This document shows, in pieces, positions 25,592-35,812 of a DNA stretch of 64,000 nucleotides. The translations under genes and the position numbers were made by a program. Position 1 is the stretch's first letter. Every line of letters begins with the position of its first letter. The notes under the pieces were generated by a model. It had not been told where the DNA came from. It saw nothing but the letters and a program-made list of their open reading frames with translations, and made no database searches. This stretch comes from DT-110 sp030148525 (GTDB lineage Bacteria > Bacteroidota > Bacteroidia > Chitinophagales > Saprospiraceae), in NCBI GenBank assembly GCA_965227445.1, contig OZ245751.1, forward strand, positions 1,364,001 to 1,428,000. Direction: 5' to 3'.

Positions 25592-28500
25592 TTAATGCTT
25601 TACCAATTTCACTGTTTTTCGCTCGTTTTCGGTTTCCATGACCAGCCAATAGATGCCGGGAGGCAAGGTCGTACCTTCCAGTGTCAGGGCGTAGTTGCCC
25701 GCCTGCGCCAGTTGTCCCCGGAAGGGCTGGCTGACCAATACACCCTGTGCATTAAAAACCTGCAGTCGCAGCCGGGTGACCCGTGGCAGGGAAAAGCTAA
25801 TGCGGGCATGCTCCCGAAAAGGGTTCGGGGAAACGACCGGAGCCATAAAGAGCGGATTCTCCCCGGCGACTGCCTCGACCGGTTGCGGCAGGGTAGGGTT
25901 TTCCGGCGCAACACATTCGTCGACCATTGCGTGCATATCACTACCCGGCATAGCGTGGAATCCTGGCCTGAAAACAATAGCAGAACCCGTGTGGAGGACT
26001 GCTGAATCACCTGGTTCCAGCATGCCGGTTACCCGAATAGAATCCTGAGCCTGGTACGTGCCACCGGAAATAAATTCATCCTCCAGGATCAATATCTTTA
26101 CGGCTGTGCTGCAGGCACTGAAATTGGCGGAATTACAAGCTTCCGTACCCATTTCGCAGAAAAGGTCAAAATCCCCGTTTGGTACAAGCAAGGAGGGGTT
26201 TCCACTGAAGTCGGTAACACTCAACTGGCCACAGAAGCTATTGTAGACCGTGGGGAAGCATCCTGTTATTTGATTGTCGGATAGGTTGAGGGTGCTAAGA
26301 GACGTAAGTTCGGCCAGCGAAGCGGGTAATGTACCCTGCAGATTATTATTGCTCAGGTCGATAGCAGTGATTTGTTTCTCCGGATTGCACGTAATGCCAT
26401 ACCAGTTACAAGGGTCACACTGGGTGGTATCCCAGGAAGTAAGCCAATTGTCGCCATCCATGGCCTCGTAGAAATCCAGTAGCATATTTCTTTCTTCGGG
26501 GCAGGTGCTGTCGGGAGTTTCAAAGGTGTACAAGTGAACATCGTCGACTCGCCATAAATACTCCCAGTAGCCCTCCCAGCGAAATTGCAAATACACGGTT
26601 TCTTCATTAGCGGCATAAGGGGTGATATCCACCCGGACTATCCGGTTAGATTCCGACAGACTTCCGCGGACCACCTCCTGTAAAACCGGTACATAGGTGA
26701 AATTAACGCCATCCGTGCTTATTCCCAGTTGCGTGCTGGAGGTATTTCCGTTGGAAAAATAGGCATACTGATTGGAGCTTTCGAAGATTAGGCTATCTAC
26801 TCCCCGGCAATCAATAGCCGGTGAGGTGAGTGTCACATCGTGGTTGTGCTGCCCGTTAAAGTCAGAGTTAAAAACATAAAAACCATTGGAGGCAGACATG
26901 GCCAGGAAGTCTGGCTGATTGTAGAAAATACCACCTGGATCGTTATCCCAGGTCCACTGTTCGTTGCCTCCGCCATGGTCTCCTCCGGGTGTCCAGGTAG
27001 GGGTGGAAAAGTCATCCTGGTAAAAAACGACCGGTGAAGGAGGCGGTGCACCGGTGGACAGGGAAGCGGTAAACATGCCCCGTCCGTGGGTGGCCGCGAC
27101 CACGGTGCCATCACTCTTCCGGTATTGCAGCATGTCGACCCGCACATTGGCCAGTCCGTTGTTGCTGGCTACCCATTGTGTACTGATTCCATCGAGTAAG
27201 GAGGTGGTCCACACGCCAAGTTCGGTAGCCAAAAGGGCCTGATCCGGAGCATCCGGATGGATCATTCCCCAGCGCACGGGCATGTCGGGTAAATTGCCTT
27301 CGACATTCGTCCAGGCCGGTGAGCCCGACAGCAAGTCAGTAACCACCCACACACTGATAACACCATAATTGGAAAACGTTATCAGGGCCCGGTCGGGGTC
27401 CCCATCGAGTAAATCGATGCTGCTGATATTTGCGCCGTTCATACTGCCGGGAACCGAATAACTTGTTTCGGTGAAGGCATTACCATCGGCCTGGTCGATC
27501 CGCACCAATTCGGTGGGGCCGTTCGTTCCGAACCAAACGCGGTTGTCGACATTGGGGTCGCAAAATACCGCCGTGATGGAACCGGAAAATCCAGCGGTTA
27601 CAATATCGTAATCGGAGCCGCCGGTGCGCGGATCATTCCAACGTAAAAACCGGCCCGAATTGGTAGCCGCGTATAGTTTGCCGGCCTGATTGTCGTAGTC
27701 GGAGATGTTAATAAACTTTCCGGAACTATTGGAAATGCGGCTGGAAAAAGAGGAACCTCCGTTGGTGGAGAGGTAGTAGTTATTGTATACGTAGGAGGTG
27801 ATCTGGATCATGGGGTTTTCCTGGTCGATGTGGCAAAATCCCCCATCGCCACCGGTTACCTCTTGGGTGGCATTCATGCCGCTTGCACTGAAACGATGGG
27901 TCCCGTTGTCCTGGGTTCCACCCAGAATGTAATCCCTGCCGGCCTCCGGGTGGAGTGCGGAAGAGTAGAATTGAGTAACATTGTATCCGGTATTCTTATG
28001 CGTGAAATCGGGATAGGTGTCCGTGGCATTGTCTGTGTAGAATAAACCACCGTCGGTACCCCAGATCATTTGGTTCGATTGCCCGGGCAGGTGGATGATC
28101 ATGTGGTGATCGGCATGTACATAGGATAGTCCCGTACAGTAGGCGAAGTTCTTCTGGGCCCAACCGGAAACCTGTGTCCAGTTTTGCCCCTTATCATCGG
28201 AGCGCAGCGCATCCACCCCACCGATGTACCAGCGATCCGGATCGTTGGGGTCTACGGCAGCAATCAGGTCGTACCACGCCTGTCCGCGTGAGAATTCACT
28301 GGAGCTACCGCCGGCATCACAAAATCCCGGAACGGCCAGGTTGATCCAGGAGGTACCTCCATTTTCCGAGCGGTAAATAGCGGAAACGCCGTTCATACTT
28401 TTTCCCTGGCAAAGAATGTACAATCGATCGGCATCAGAAGGGGCCGTAGCCAATTCGATGCGCCAGAAATTACCGCTGGGGGTGATATTAGTCCAGGTAT

Positions 28501-29392
28501 TACTTTCTCCCTGGCTTGCGCCAAAACTAATATCAGAGCGATGCACACTGCCCGTCGAGAAAATACCCATAGTTGCGTAGAGCGTACCGTCGGCACCCAG
28601 CTCCAGGTCAGCAGCCCGGTTGGTGGATGCATTGCCTGCCGAATTGGATAATACGGAGGTCCAGGAGGAACCTCCGTCGGAGGAGCGCATAACGCCTCCC
28701 GTTCGGGTAGATGCGTAAAGGGCTCCCTGATTGTCAATCAGTAAGTCCTGAACGTAGTGAAAAGTGGTCGAAAGTGTACTTGGCAGCTGACTCCACGTGA
28801 GGCCTCCGTCGGTTGATTTCCAAATGCCTAATCCACGGACTGCATCGAAGTTGAACCAACCTTCTCCGGTACCAAAGTACATGATATCGGAGTCAAGAGG
28901 GTCTTGAACCATGGCGCAGATGGCGATATTGTCAAAGAAATCGTCGACAGGGGTCCACAGGGGCGTATTACTAAGGAAATTCGTCGTTCGCCATAATCCC
29001 CCGGCTACTCCAGCCGCAAATACAGTGTTGTTGGTTGGATCATTTCGATCAATGAGGATGGAACGGGTGCGGCCGCCCACATTGTTCGGGCCGCGTTCCT
29101 CCCAGGATAGGGGTACACCGCCCGAGCGGAGAATCCGGCTACGCCTGGCTACTTCTTTTGCCCGTAATAACCGCTGCCTGGGTACTTCCTGGGTTCCCGG
29201 AACTCGGGTCATCTCAAATTCCTGCCGCATGCGTTCATCAGCCCGACGCATTTTGGGCATTTCTTCTTCTTCCAGATGTGGCTCATCGGAAGATTCGGCA
29301 AGGTCCACAGTGTCTCCCCCTCGTTGGCAAGATACCAACACAGCGAGTAGTAGCAGGAAGCCGATGCGAATTGATACACGCCATCCATCCAT
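25592..29392 (-). CDS. Large secreted BNR-repeat/LRR protein with T9SS sorting domain
   Basis: 1266 residues. The leader ends LLLLAVLVSCQ, so it may be lipidated, unusual for a T9SS cargo. From about 95 to 780 it has sortilin/BNR-type propeller repeats with Asp-boxes (STDGGLTWSQ, SSDGGSSWTS, SENGGTSWIN). Next come a jelly-roll-like domain (about 800-950), a short plant-type LRR block (about 985-1050: ITAIDLSNNNLQGTLP, LSTLNLSDNQITG), a coathanger motif (FRPGFHAMPGSDMHAMV), and a type A sorting domain (from about 1185: PVVSPNPFREHARISF ... GIYWLVM). Likely surface-exposed and adhesive or glycan-binding. It converges with the GT2 gene, leaving 8 bp. Confidence 0.85.
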   Translation of the reverse strand: MDGWRVSIRIGFLLLLAVLVSCQRGGDTVDLAESSDEPHLEEEEMPKMRRADERMRQEFEMTRVPGTQEVPRQRLLRAKEVARRSRILRSGGVPLSWEERGPNNVGGRTRSILIDRNDPTNNTVFAAGVAGGLWRTTNFLSNTPLWTPVDDFFDNIAICAMVQDPLDSDIMYFGTGEGWFNFDAVRGLGIWKSTDGGLTWSQLPSTLSTTFHYVQDLLIDNQGALYASTRTGGVMRSSDGGSSWTSVLSNSAGNASTNRAADLELGADGTLYATMGIFSTGSVHRSDISFGASQGESNTWTNITPSGNFWRIELATAPSDADRLYILCQGKSMNGVSAIYRSENGGTSWINLAVPGFCDAGGSSSEFSRGQAWYDLIAAVDPNDPDRWYIGGVDALRSDDKGQNWTQVSGWAQKNFAYCTGLSYVHADHHMIIHLPGQSNQMIWGTDGGLFYTDNATDTYPDFTHKNTGYNVTQFYSSALHPEAGRDYILGGTQDNGTHRFSASGMNATQEVTGGDGGFCHIDQENPMIQITSYVYNNYYLSTNGGSSFSSRISNSSGKFINISDYDNQAGKLYAATNSGRFLRWNDPRTGGSDYDIVTAGFSGSITAVFCDPNVDNRVWFGTNGPTELVRIDQADGNAFTETSYSVPGSMNGANISSIDLLDGDPDRALITFSNYGVISVWVVTDLLSGSPAWTNVEGNLPDMPVRWGMIHPDAPDQALLATELGVWTTSLLDGISTQWVASNNGLANVRVDMLQYRKSDGTVVAATHGRGMFTASLSTGAPPPSPVVFYQDDFSTPTWTPGGDHGGGNEQWTWDNDPGGIFYNQPDFLAMSASNGFYVFNSDFNGQHNHDVTLTSPAIDCRGVDSLIFESSNQYAYFSNGNTSSTQLGISTDGVNFTYVPVLQEVVRGSLSESNRIVRVDITPYAANEETVYLQFRWEGYWEYLWRVDDVHLYTFETPDSTCPEERNMLLDFYEAMDGDNWLTSWDTTQCDPCNWYGITCNPEKQITAIDLSNNNLQGTLPASLAELTSLSTLNLSDNQITGCFPTVYNSFCGQLSVTDFSGNPSLLVPNGDFDLFCEMGTEACNSANFSACSTAVKILILEDEFISGGTYQAQDSIRVTGMLEPGDSAVLHTGSAIVFRPGFHAMPGSDMHAMVDECVAPENPTLPQPVEAVAGENPLFMAPVVSPNPFREHARISFSLPRVTRLRLQVFNAQGVLVSQPFRGQLAQAGNYALTLEGTTLPPGIYWLVMETENERKTVKLVKH

Positions 29393-29854
29393 AAGGGTCG
29401 ATTATCGATTGATCTGGAAATCTGTTGATATCGACCGCTACAAAAAGTCAGGCAAATAGGGGACATGGCCATAACCCGTAGCGATCGGGAATGGCTAGAA
29501 CGAGCTGTACGTGATGTGAGGAGTGAAATAGGCCGGTTAGTCGCTGAGAAATATCACTAACAATATCTACATTATTTTGGAAAATGCCAAATACGTGTCA
29601 CAATTAAAAATAATACATATAACATTGATATTAACTGAATTAAGGGTGTTTTATCACAGTAAAAAAGTGGGAATTAGGTGTGGTAACATACTAAAATCGG
29701 CAATTGATAAACGTGTATTATGTACGTGAATAAGCAAGAACTGGTTGCGCAAAAGGGTTGTTAGCACTTTAACTATTCCTTAATGTAAACCAGGAGCAGC
29801 TTTGCGCATCTAAATGGAGTCTTTCTTGTTATAACTTTGCATACCTTTGATATT
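29393..29854. other. 460-bp AT-rich divergent intergenic region
   Basis: Lies between the divergent BNR protein and DUF2911 genes. It is clearly more AT-rich than the coding DNA. TAACTTTG (29832-29839) matches the Bacteroidota -7 consensus TAnnTTTG, but no well-spaced -33 TTTG is seen. No gene or repeat was recognised. Confidence 0.4.
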
Positions 29855-30436
29855 ATGATCGCCAAGCAACTATTCCGACACGCTCTGTTCTTTTTATTTC
29901 TGGTCTCTTGTGACGATTTGCCCAACCGGCAAGTTTCCGGAGCAAAGTATGCTTCTTTGGACGATCCTTCTTCCGATACCACTGACGTTCGTCTGTCCCG
30001 GCCTAGTCCTCCACTGGTACTTCGGGATACCGTTGATGCTATTCCGTTCGAAGTGACATACGGAGCTCCCTCAGTGCGCGATCGAATTATTTTCGGAAAG
30101 CTGGTTCCCTACGGTGAGGTTTGGCGCACCGGCGCGAATGAAGCAACCACCTTGTCGATGTCCGATACGCTTCTTTTGGAAAACAAAAAGCTTGCCCCCG
30201 GTCAGTACGCCATTTTCACGGTACCACGCAAGGACCAATGGGATGTATTGATCAATGCCGAGTACGATCAATGGGGGGCGTATAACTACGATCCCGAAAA
30301 GGATATTCTGCGGCTACGGGTTACCCCTGAAGAAACGGATGTTCACCAGGAGCAAATGACTTTCCGCCTGGAGGGTGATCAGCTTGTCTTACACTGGGAC
30401 AACCTGCGCGTGCCTATCTCTCTGCAAGCACCCTAA
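29855..30436 (+). CDS. DUF2911 lipoprotein
   Basis: 193 residues from ATG 29855 (MIAKQLFRHALFFLFLVSC), a lipoprotein signal with Cys19. The body matches the DUF2911 family common in Bacteroidota: FGKLVPYGEVWRTGANEAT near 88-106, APGQYAIFTVPRKDQWDVLI and a final WDNLRVPI strand. It is probably an envelope beta-sandwich protein of unknown role. A TTG 18 bases upstream is in frame but less likely. No operon partner. Confidence 0.82.
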   Translation: MIAKQLFRHALFFLFLVSCDDLPNRQVSGAKYASLDDPSSDTTDVRLSRPSPPLVLRDTVDAIPFEVTYGAPSVRDRIIFGKLVPYGEVWRTGANEATTLSMSDTLLLENKKLAPGQYAIFTVPRKDQWDVLINAEYDQWGAYNYDPEKDILRLRVTPEETDVHQEQMTFRLEGDQLVLHWDNLRVPISLQAP

Positions 30437-30482
30437 TGAATCCAGAGGCTTTATGTGTACTTTTGTGTCTTGATCGGCGTTA

Positions 30483-30624
30483 ATAGTCTGACAACCCAAA
30501 GTTTGTGCATTTTGACTCACTATTTTTCTGGCTCGCCGCCTTGGAAAGCATCACCGTAGCTAGGCTATGGCAACGTTTTCCGCCTTACGAGCCCCAAAAA
30601 TAGCTTCTTAAGTTGTCAGACTAT
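30483..30624. mobile_element. 142-bp palindromic element with 13-bp terminal inverted repeats (MITE-like)
   Basis: The ends ATAGTCTGACAAC (30483-30495) and GTTGTCAGACTAT (30612-30624) are perfect inverted repeats. Inside, CTATTTTTCTGGCTCG near 30520 is mirrored by CGAGCCCCAAAAATAG near 30587 (14 of 16), giving a long imperfect hairpin. No coding capacity. It lies between the DUF2911 gene and the SprB-repeat gene. Calling it mobile is inference; no target duplication was identified. Confidence 0.6.
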
Positions 30625-30691
30625 ACATTGCTACGTCATCCGTCAAGGGTGCGTACAAACTGCTGCTAATAAGGATAATTGTACCTCGTTT

Positions 30692-33600
30692 ATGAGAAAG
30701 CTTTTGATTGCCGGCCTGCTGGGCCTTTCCTCCCTGGCACTGGCTCAGGAACCTATGCGCGTTGTTCGCTGTGATGCGGTTGCCATGCGCTCCGCTATTT
30801 CCAATATTTACGTTACACCCGAAAACGAAACCTACGTCACTAATGAGCAGGGCGTTTTTCGGGTGTTCGACCTCAATCTGGCCGAACCATTGGCTATCCC
30901 CGATGGCCAGGAGTCCTTACTGCAATACCCCGGCGGTAATGCCCTGATCACCTGGGATGAAGGTGAGCTAAACCGCACAATTGGTGGCGTTTTGTCGGAA
31001 GACAATCCCGTAACGGCAACTTTCTACGATGCCGACAAGGACGAACTTTGGGTAGGTACTGCTGCCTCCGGCTTATTCATTTGTAAAACTAAGCCTCGTT
31101 TGCGGCTGGTAGAACAAATGGATACCCGCAATTCAAAGCTTCGGTCCGACTATATTAATACCATCCATCGCGATTATCGCGGAACCTATTGGATAGGTAC
31201 TCGCTACGGTGTTCTGAAAGGAAGGGATAACCGTTGGGATGTGATCGAACGCGATTTCGATATCGAATCCATCGCCACGGACAGTAGTAAGGTTTGGTTC
31301 CTGGGGAACAACCTCGTGGGGTATGTCGATCGAAGGGATACCTGGTACCCCATCGAACTTCCCAACCGCTCCACGGAAGGTCGCTTGCGGAAAATCGCTT
31401 TTGATCCGACGGGTAATCTGTGGATCGCTTCGGAGATACTTACTCACTATAATACCGAAACCCAGGACGTGACGGTATACGGACCAGCTGCTTACTACAC
31501 CTCGGAGTTTGCAACGGTCCTCCGGATGAACCGGGATTCAGCCCTATGGGTAGGTACAGAAGACAAGGGCTTGTATCTCATCGAGAAAGAATCAGCCATG
31601 ACGGTCAGCTTATTAGTTGACCGGGAGTTGACCTGCGCAGAAGACGATCCCGGAGGGCGCCTGGAAGTGCGTATTACCGGCGGTAGTGAACCCTACCGGA
31701 TCGATTGGTCTCAACAGGCCTTGACCGGTAGCTCGGCCGATCAACTCATGGCCGGTACCTATACCGTTAGCGTAACGGATGCTTCGGGAAAAAGTAAAAC
31801 GGCAACCGCCGAACTGGAAGATCCCAATATCACACTCGACCTGCGTATGCAGGCCCCCGAAAGTGAGCCGGGAGCGCAGGACGGGCGGGCAATCGTAGAG
31901 GTAAGTGGCGGTTCTCCGGGATACCGATACGCCTGGGATACGGGCGAAAAAGTGCGTGTTGCTTCTTCGCTAACGGGGGGGATTCACCGGGTAACAGTGA
32001 CGGATACAAAAGGATGTACGGCCGTAGGCGAGGTGTCTGTCGAACAAAAAGCCGCCGACCTGATCGTCGATATTACGACCACGAGTACCATACCCTGTGC
32101 GGATGCGTCGGCCGGTGCCTTGTCGGCCACCGTTCAGGGCGGACGGGAGCCCTACACCTATGTGTGGAATAACGGAGCCAATACTGCCCAGATTCAGGCA
32201 TTAACCGAAGGTACCTATCAATTGACCGTCACGGATAGCGAAGGTAGCACCCAGGAGGCTGAAGTGCTATTGATTGCACCTTTACCACTGGAGGTCGATG
32301 TGCAGGTGGTTTCCAATGCGTCTACCAACCAATCAGACGGCACAGCCGAAGTCGACGTTTCGGGCGGAACCGAACCGTATACCTACCGTTGGGACAGTCG
32401 GGAATCGGAGGCCAGGGCCGAACGATTGAATGCGGGGACACATCAGGTCACCGTGACCGATGCGAATGGCTGTATGGCGGTGGCCAGCGTCGATATATCC
32501 GAAGATATTCTACCCTTGACAACCACCGTAGAGATCACCAATCACGTGCGGTGCCCGGGCGATATCAATGGTGCCCTGGCCGTGCAGACGCAAGGAGGTA
32601 AGTCGCCCTATTCGTACCGTTGGAGCTCACCGGCTCTCAGCGGACGCCAAGTGACGGGATTGCCATCGGGGGAGTATTCCGTTACCGTAGTTGATGCGGC
32701 CGGTCAGGAGACCACAGCCCAGGCATCGCTTTCGGAGCCTTCGCCCATACAGGTACAAGCAGTACCAAGTCAACCCGCCAGCACGGGTAATGCCGATGGT
32801 CAGGCAACCGTGCAGGTCTCAGGTGGGACGGCCCCCTATACCTACGCCTGGGCAAATGGCCAGACCACCGAACTGGCGACCGGGTTGGCCCCCGGCGAAT
32901 ATCAGGTGACCGTTACCGATGCGAATGGTTGTAGTGAAACAGGTACGGTGAGGATCAATGAAAATATTCTGCCCTTAACGGCCAGCATTAGCCAAACCAA
33001 ACAGCTATTGTGTGCCGGACAATCCAATGCCGGTGGCCGGGTCGCAGTTCAGGGAGGTAAAGGGCCTTATACGTACACCTGGAGCTCGGGAGCAACCGGT
33101 GCCGAGGTGTCGGGACTGGCTGCGGGGAACTATACCGTGACCGTAACGGACGCGGAGGGTACGACCCAAACGGCTGGTATGACTATCACCGAACCCGAGG
33201 CACTGATTACCCGCACCCGGGTATTGGAACCTGCCAGCACCGGTGGTTCTGACGGGCAGGCAACCATTGAGGCATCCGGAGGAACAGCTCCTTACACCTA
33301 TGCCTGGGATAATGGTCAGACCAGCGCTGAGGCAGGGGGATTGACACCCGGTCAGCACCAGGTGACCGTTACCGATGCCAACGAGTGTACGACGCAGGCT
33401 GAAGTGACCATTCCCGAAAATATTCTGCCCCTGTCCGTTGATCTGTCGCAAACCACCGATATTAATTGTGCCGGTGAGCAGACCGCCGCTCTGTCGATCC
33501 AATTGGCCGGCGGCAAGGGGCCGTTCACCTATGCCTGGAATACCGGCGCAACCAGCGAGGACGTGACGGGACTGGCTGCGGGCACCTATACCGTGACGGT

Positions 33601-35635
33601 CACCGATGCAGAAGGCACGGCCCAAACGGCCCGGCTGCAAATCGAGGAACCCGAAGCGATCGTGCTTAATGCATCCGCGGTTCAGCCGGCCAGCACGGAT
33701 AACAGTGACGGTCAGGCCCGGGTACGGGCGACCGGAGGCACCCAGCCGTATACCTATCAATGGGACAACGGCGAAACGGAGGCTACGGCTACCGGATTAG
33801 CGCCGGGCACGCACGTCGTTACCGTCACGGATGCCTCCGGTTGTACGGCCACCGCAGACGTGGCCATCACCGAAAACATACTGCCACTCGTGGTGCAGGC
33901 GGAGCAGGGATCGACTATTGATTGTGCCGGTGGAGCTTCTGCCAGCGCGCGTGCCCTGGTGGAAGGCGGCAAGGGACCGTTTACGTATGCCTGGAATACC
34001 GGCGCAACCAGCGAAGACGTGACGGGACTGGCTGCGGGCACCTATACCGTGACGGTCACCGATGCAGAAGGCACGGCCCAAACGGCCCGGCTGCAAATCG
34101 AGGAACCCGAAGCGATCGTGCTTAATGCATCCGCGGTTCAGCCGGCCAGCACGGATAACAGTGACGGTCAGGCCCGGGTACGGGCGACCGGAGGCACCCA
34201 GCCGTATACCTATCAATGGGACAATGGAGAAACGGAGGCCACGGCTACCGGATTAGCACCGGGCACGCACGTCGTTACGGTCACGGATGCCTCCGGTTGT
34301 ACGGCTACTGCAGATGTGGCCATCACCGAAAACATACTGCCACTCGTGGTGCAGGCGGAGCAGGGATCGACTATTGATTGTGCCGGTGGAGCTTCTGCCA
34401 GCGCGCGTGCCCTGGTGGAAGGCGGCAAGGGACCGTTTACGTATGCCTGGAATACCGGCGCAACCAGCGAGGACGTGACGGGACTGGCTGCGGGCACCTA
34501 TACCGTGACGGTCACCGATGCAGAAGGCACGGCCCAAACGGCCCGGCTGCAAATCGAGGAACCCGAAGCGATCGTGCTTAATGCATCCGCGGTTCAGCCG
34601 GCGAGTACAGATGGCAGTGATGGTCAGGCCCAAGTGCGCGTAACGGGTGGCTCTCAGCCCTACTCCTACCGCTGGGATAGCGGCGAAACGGAGGCTACGG
34701 CTACCGGATTAGCGCCGGGCACGCACGTCGTTACCGTCACGGATGCCTCCGGTTGTACGGCCACCGCAGACGTGGCCATCACCGAAAATATTCTGCCGCT
34801 GGAGCTGACACTGGAGGTCTACGAACCCATCAGTTGTTATGGTGCTCAGGATGGAGCCTTGTCAACAAAGGTGCAGGGTGGTAAGGCCCCTTATTCCTAC
34901 GATTGGGGAGCAGATTCTTTTACCGATGGACCTACCGGGCTTTCGCCAGGCACCTACTCCCTGACCGTTTTGGATGCCACGGGACAATCCGCTTCCGGCA
35001 CGATCTCGCTGACTCAGCCCGACTCCCTGGCCATAAGCCTGCGAGCTATCACGCCTTCCACGGGGGGCGCCGAATCTGATGGCAAGGCCGAAGTGGTTAT
35101 TGCCGGTGGAACTCCCGAATACCAGATCCGGTGGAGTAGTGGGGAAACTGCTCCCCAGGCAAATCGACTTGATATAGGAAATCAGGGGGTTACCGTGACT
35201 GATGCCAATGGGTGTGAGGTAGCAGAGAACTTCCCGGTTGAAGAGCGAATGATTCCCGGATTGGTTGCCGATGAGGTTGAGACGGGCCAAACCATCCAGA
35301 TGGAAGCCCTGCGTTTCGATGCGGACAGTACCAGTATTAATGAAGGAATGTATCCATTATTGGAGGAGTTGTACCAGTTCCTGAACGCCAATCCGAATGT
35401 GGAAGTGGAAATCGGCGGGCACACCAATAATATTCCGCCTGACTACTACTGTGATCAATTGTCGACGGCCCGTGCAAAATCTGTAGCTGATTACCTGGTA
35501 AGGCGTGGTGTTTCCGATACCCAGGTGTCGTATCGCGGCTATGGGAAGCGACAACCAATTGCCTCCAATGACACGCCGGAAGGCAGAGCCAAAAATCAGC
35601 GCGTAGAAATCAAGATACTGGATGCGGGCGGGTAG
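30692..35635 (+). CDS. Beta-propeller / 16x SprB-repeat / OmpA-domain surface protein
   Basis: 1647 residues with a signal peptide (LLIAGLLGLSSLALAQ). Residues about 25-305 look like a two-component-regulator-type beta-propeller (DELWVGTAASGLF, GTYWIGTRYGVL, GNLWIASE, SALWVGTEDKGLY). Residues about 308-1510 are 16 SprB-type repeats of about 75 residues, each with GG-xx-PY-x-Y-x-W and Y-x-VTVTD motifs, alternating between two types. The end (about 1525-1645) is an OmpA-like peptidoglycan-binding domain (ALRFDADSTSIN, GHTNNIPPDYYCDQLSTARA, GYGKRQPIASNDTPEGRAKN). No T9SS sorting domain is present, so it should be held at the cell wall. SprB repeats occur in gliding adhesins. Units 9-14 are almost identical. 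Confidence 0.88.
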   Translation: MRKLLIAGLLGLSSLALAQEPMRVVRCDAVAMRSAISNIYVTPENETYVTNEQGVFRVFDLNLAEPLAIPDGQESLLQYPGGNALITWDEGELNRTIGGVLSEDNPVTATFYDADKDELWVGTAASGLFICKTKPRLRLVEQMDTRNSKLRSDYINTIHRDYRGTYWIGTRYGVLKGRDNRWDVIERDFDIESIATDSSKVWFLGNNLVGYVDRRDTWYPIELPNRSTEGRLRKIAFDPTGNLWIASEILTHYNTETQDVTVYGPAAYYTSEFATVLRMNRDSALWVGTEDKGLYLIEKESAMTVSLLVDRELTCAEDDPGGRLEVRITGGSEPYRIDWSQQALTGSSADQLMAGTYTVSVTDASGKSKTATAELEDPNITLDLRMQAPESEPGAQDGRAIVEVSGGSPGYRYAWDTGEKVRVASSLTGGIHRVTVTDTKGCTAVGEVSVEQKAADLIVDITTTSTIPCADASAGALSATVQGGREPYTYVWNNGANTAQIQALTEGTYQLTVTDSEGSTQEAEVLLIAPLPLEVDVQVVSNASTNQSDGTAEVDVSGGTEPYTYRWDSRESEARAERLNAGTHQVTVTDANGCMAVASVDISEDILPLTTTVEITNHVRCPGDINGALAVQTQGGKSPYSYRWSSPALSGRQVTGLPSGEYSVTVVDAAGQETTAQASLSEPSPIQVQAVPSQPASTGNADGQATVQVSGGTAPYTYAWANGQTTELATGLAPGEYQVTVTDANGCSETGTVRINENILPLTASISQTKQLLCAGQSNAGGRVAVQGGKGPYTYTWSSGATGAEVSGLAAGNYTVTVTDAEGTTQTAGMTITEPEALITRTRVLEPASTGGSDGQATIEASGGTAPYTYAWDNGQTSAEAGGLTPGQHQVTVTDANECTTQAEVTIPENILPLSVDLSQTTDINCAGEQTAALSIQLAGGKGPFTYAWNTGATSEDVTGLAAGTYTVTVTDAEGTAQTARLQIEEPEAIVLNASAVQPASTDNSDGQARVRATGGTQPYTYQWDNGETEATATGLAPGTHVVTVTDASGCTATADVAITENILPLVVQAEQGSTIDCAGGASASARALVEGGKGPFTYAWNTGATSEDVTGLAAGTYTVTVTDAEGTAQTARLQIEEPEAIVLNASAVQPASTDNSDGQARVRATGGTQPYTYQWDNGETEATATGLAPGTHVVTVTDASGCTATADVAITENILPLVVQAEQGSTIDCAGGASASARALVEGGKGPFTYAWNTGATSEDVTGLAAGTYTVTVTDAEGTAQTARLQIEEPEAIVLNASAVQPASTDGSDGQAQVRVTGGSQPYSYRWDSGETEATATGLAPGTHVVTVTDASGCTATADVAITENILPLELTLEVYEPISCYGAQDGALSTKVQGGKAPYSYDWGADSFTDGPTGLSPGTYSLTVLDATGQSASGTISLTQPDSLAISLRAITPSTGGAESDGKAEVVIAGGTPEYQIRWSSGETAPQANRLDIGNQGVTVTDANGCEVAENFPVEERMIPGLVADEVETGQTIQMEALRFDADSTSINEGMYPLLEELYQFLNANPNVEVEIGGHTNNIPPDYYCDQLSTARAKSVADYLVRRGVSDTQVSYRGYGKRQPIASNDTPEGRAKNQRVEIKILDAGG
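33533..34800 (+). repeat. Nearly identical 456-bp tandem repeat inside SprB gene
   Basis: The same sequence (starting GCCTGGAATACCGGCGCAAC) recurs at 33533, 33989 and 34445, exactly 456 bp apart, about 2.8 copies. Each period encodes 152 residues, one pair of SprB units. Copies differ by only a few mostly synonymous changes, showing recent duplication or gene conversion; the flanking SprB pairs are much more divergent. Confidence 0.95.
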
Positions 35636-35812
35636 TTGATGCGTATTATACCGACAACGAAGTGGTTTGGATTCCAAATTAGTTCGTTGCCGGTATGTTT
35701 CGCCTTTCGGCAAAAAAATAAGGAAAAATTCGGTTGTTTCATCGATTGCCGGGGTATTTGCATGTTTGGTGGAAAATGACCATATTATAGTATCGTACCA
35801 AAATAGTCGATT

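Noticed and set aside
32389..34633. Many long antisense open frames within the SprB gene
   Set aside because: They repeat with the 456-bp period and reflect GC-rich repeat codons; no start context or family similarity.
33533..34800. CRISPR-like or phage repeat
   Set aside because: The 456-bp repeats are in frame and encode paired SprB domains, so they are protein repeats.
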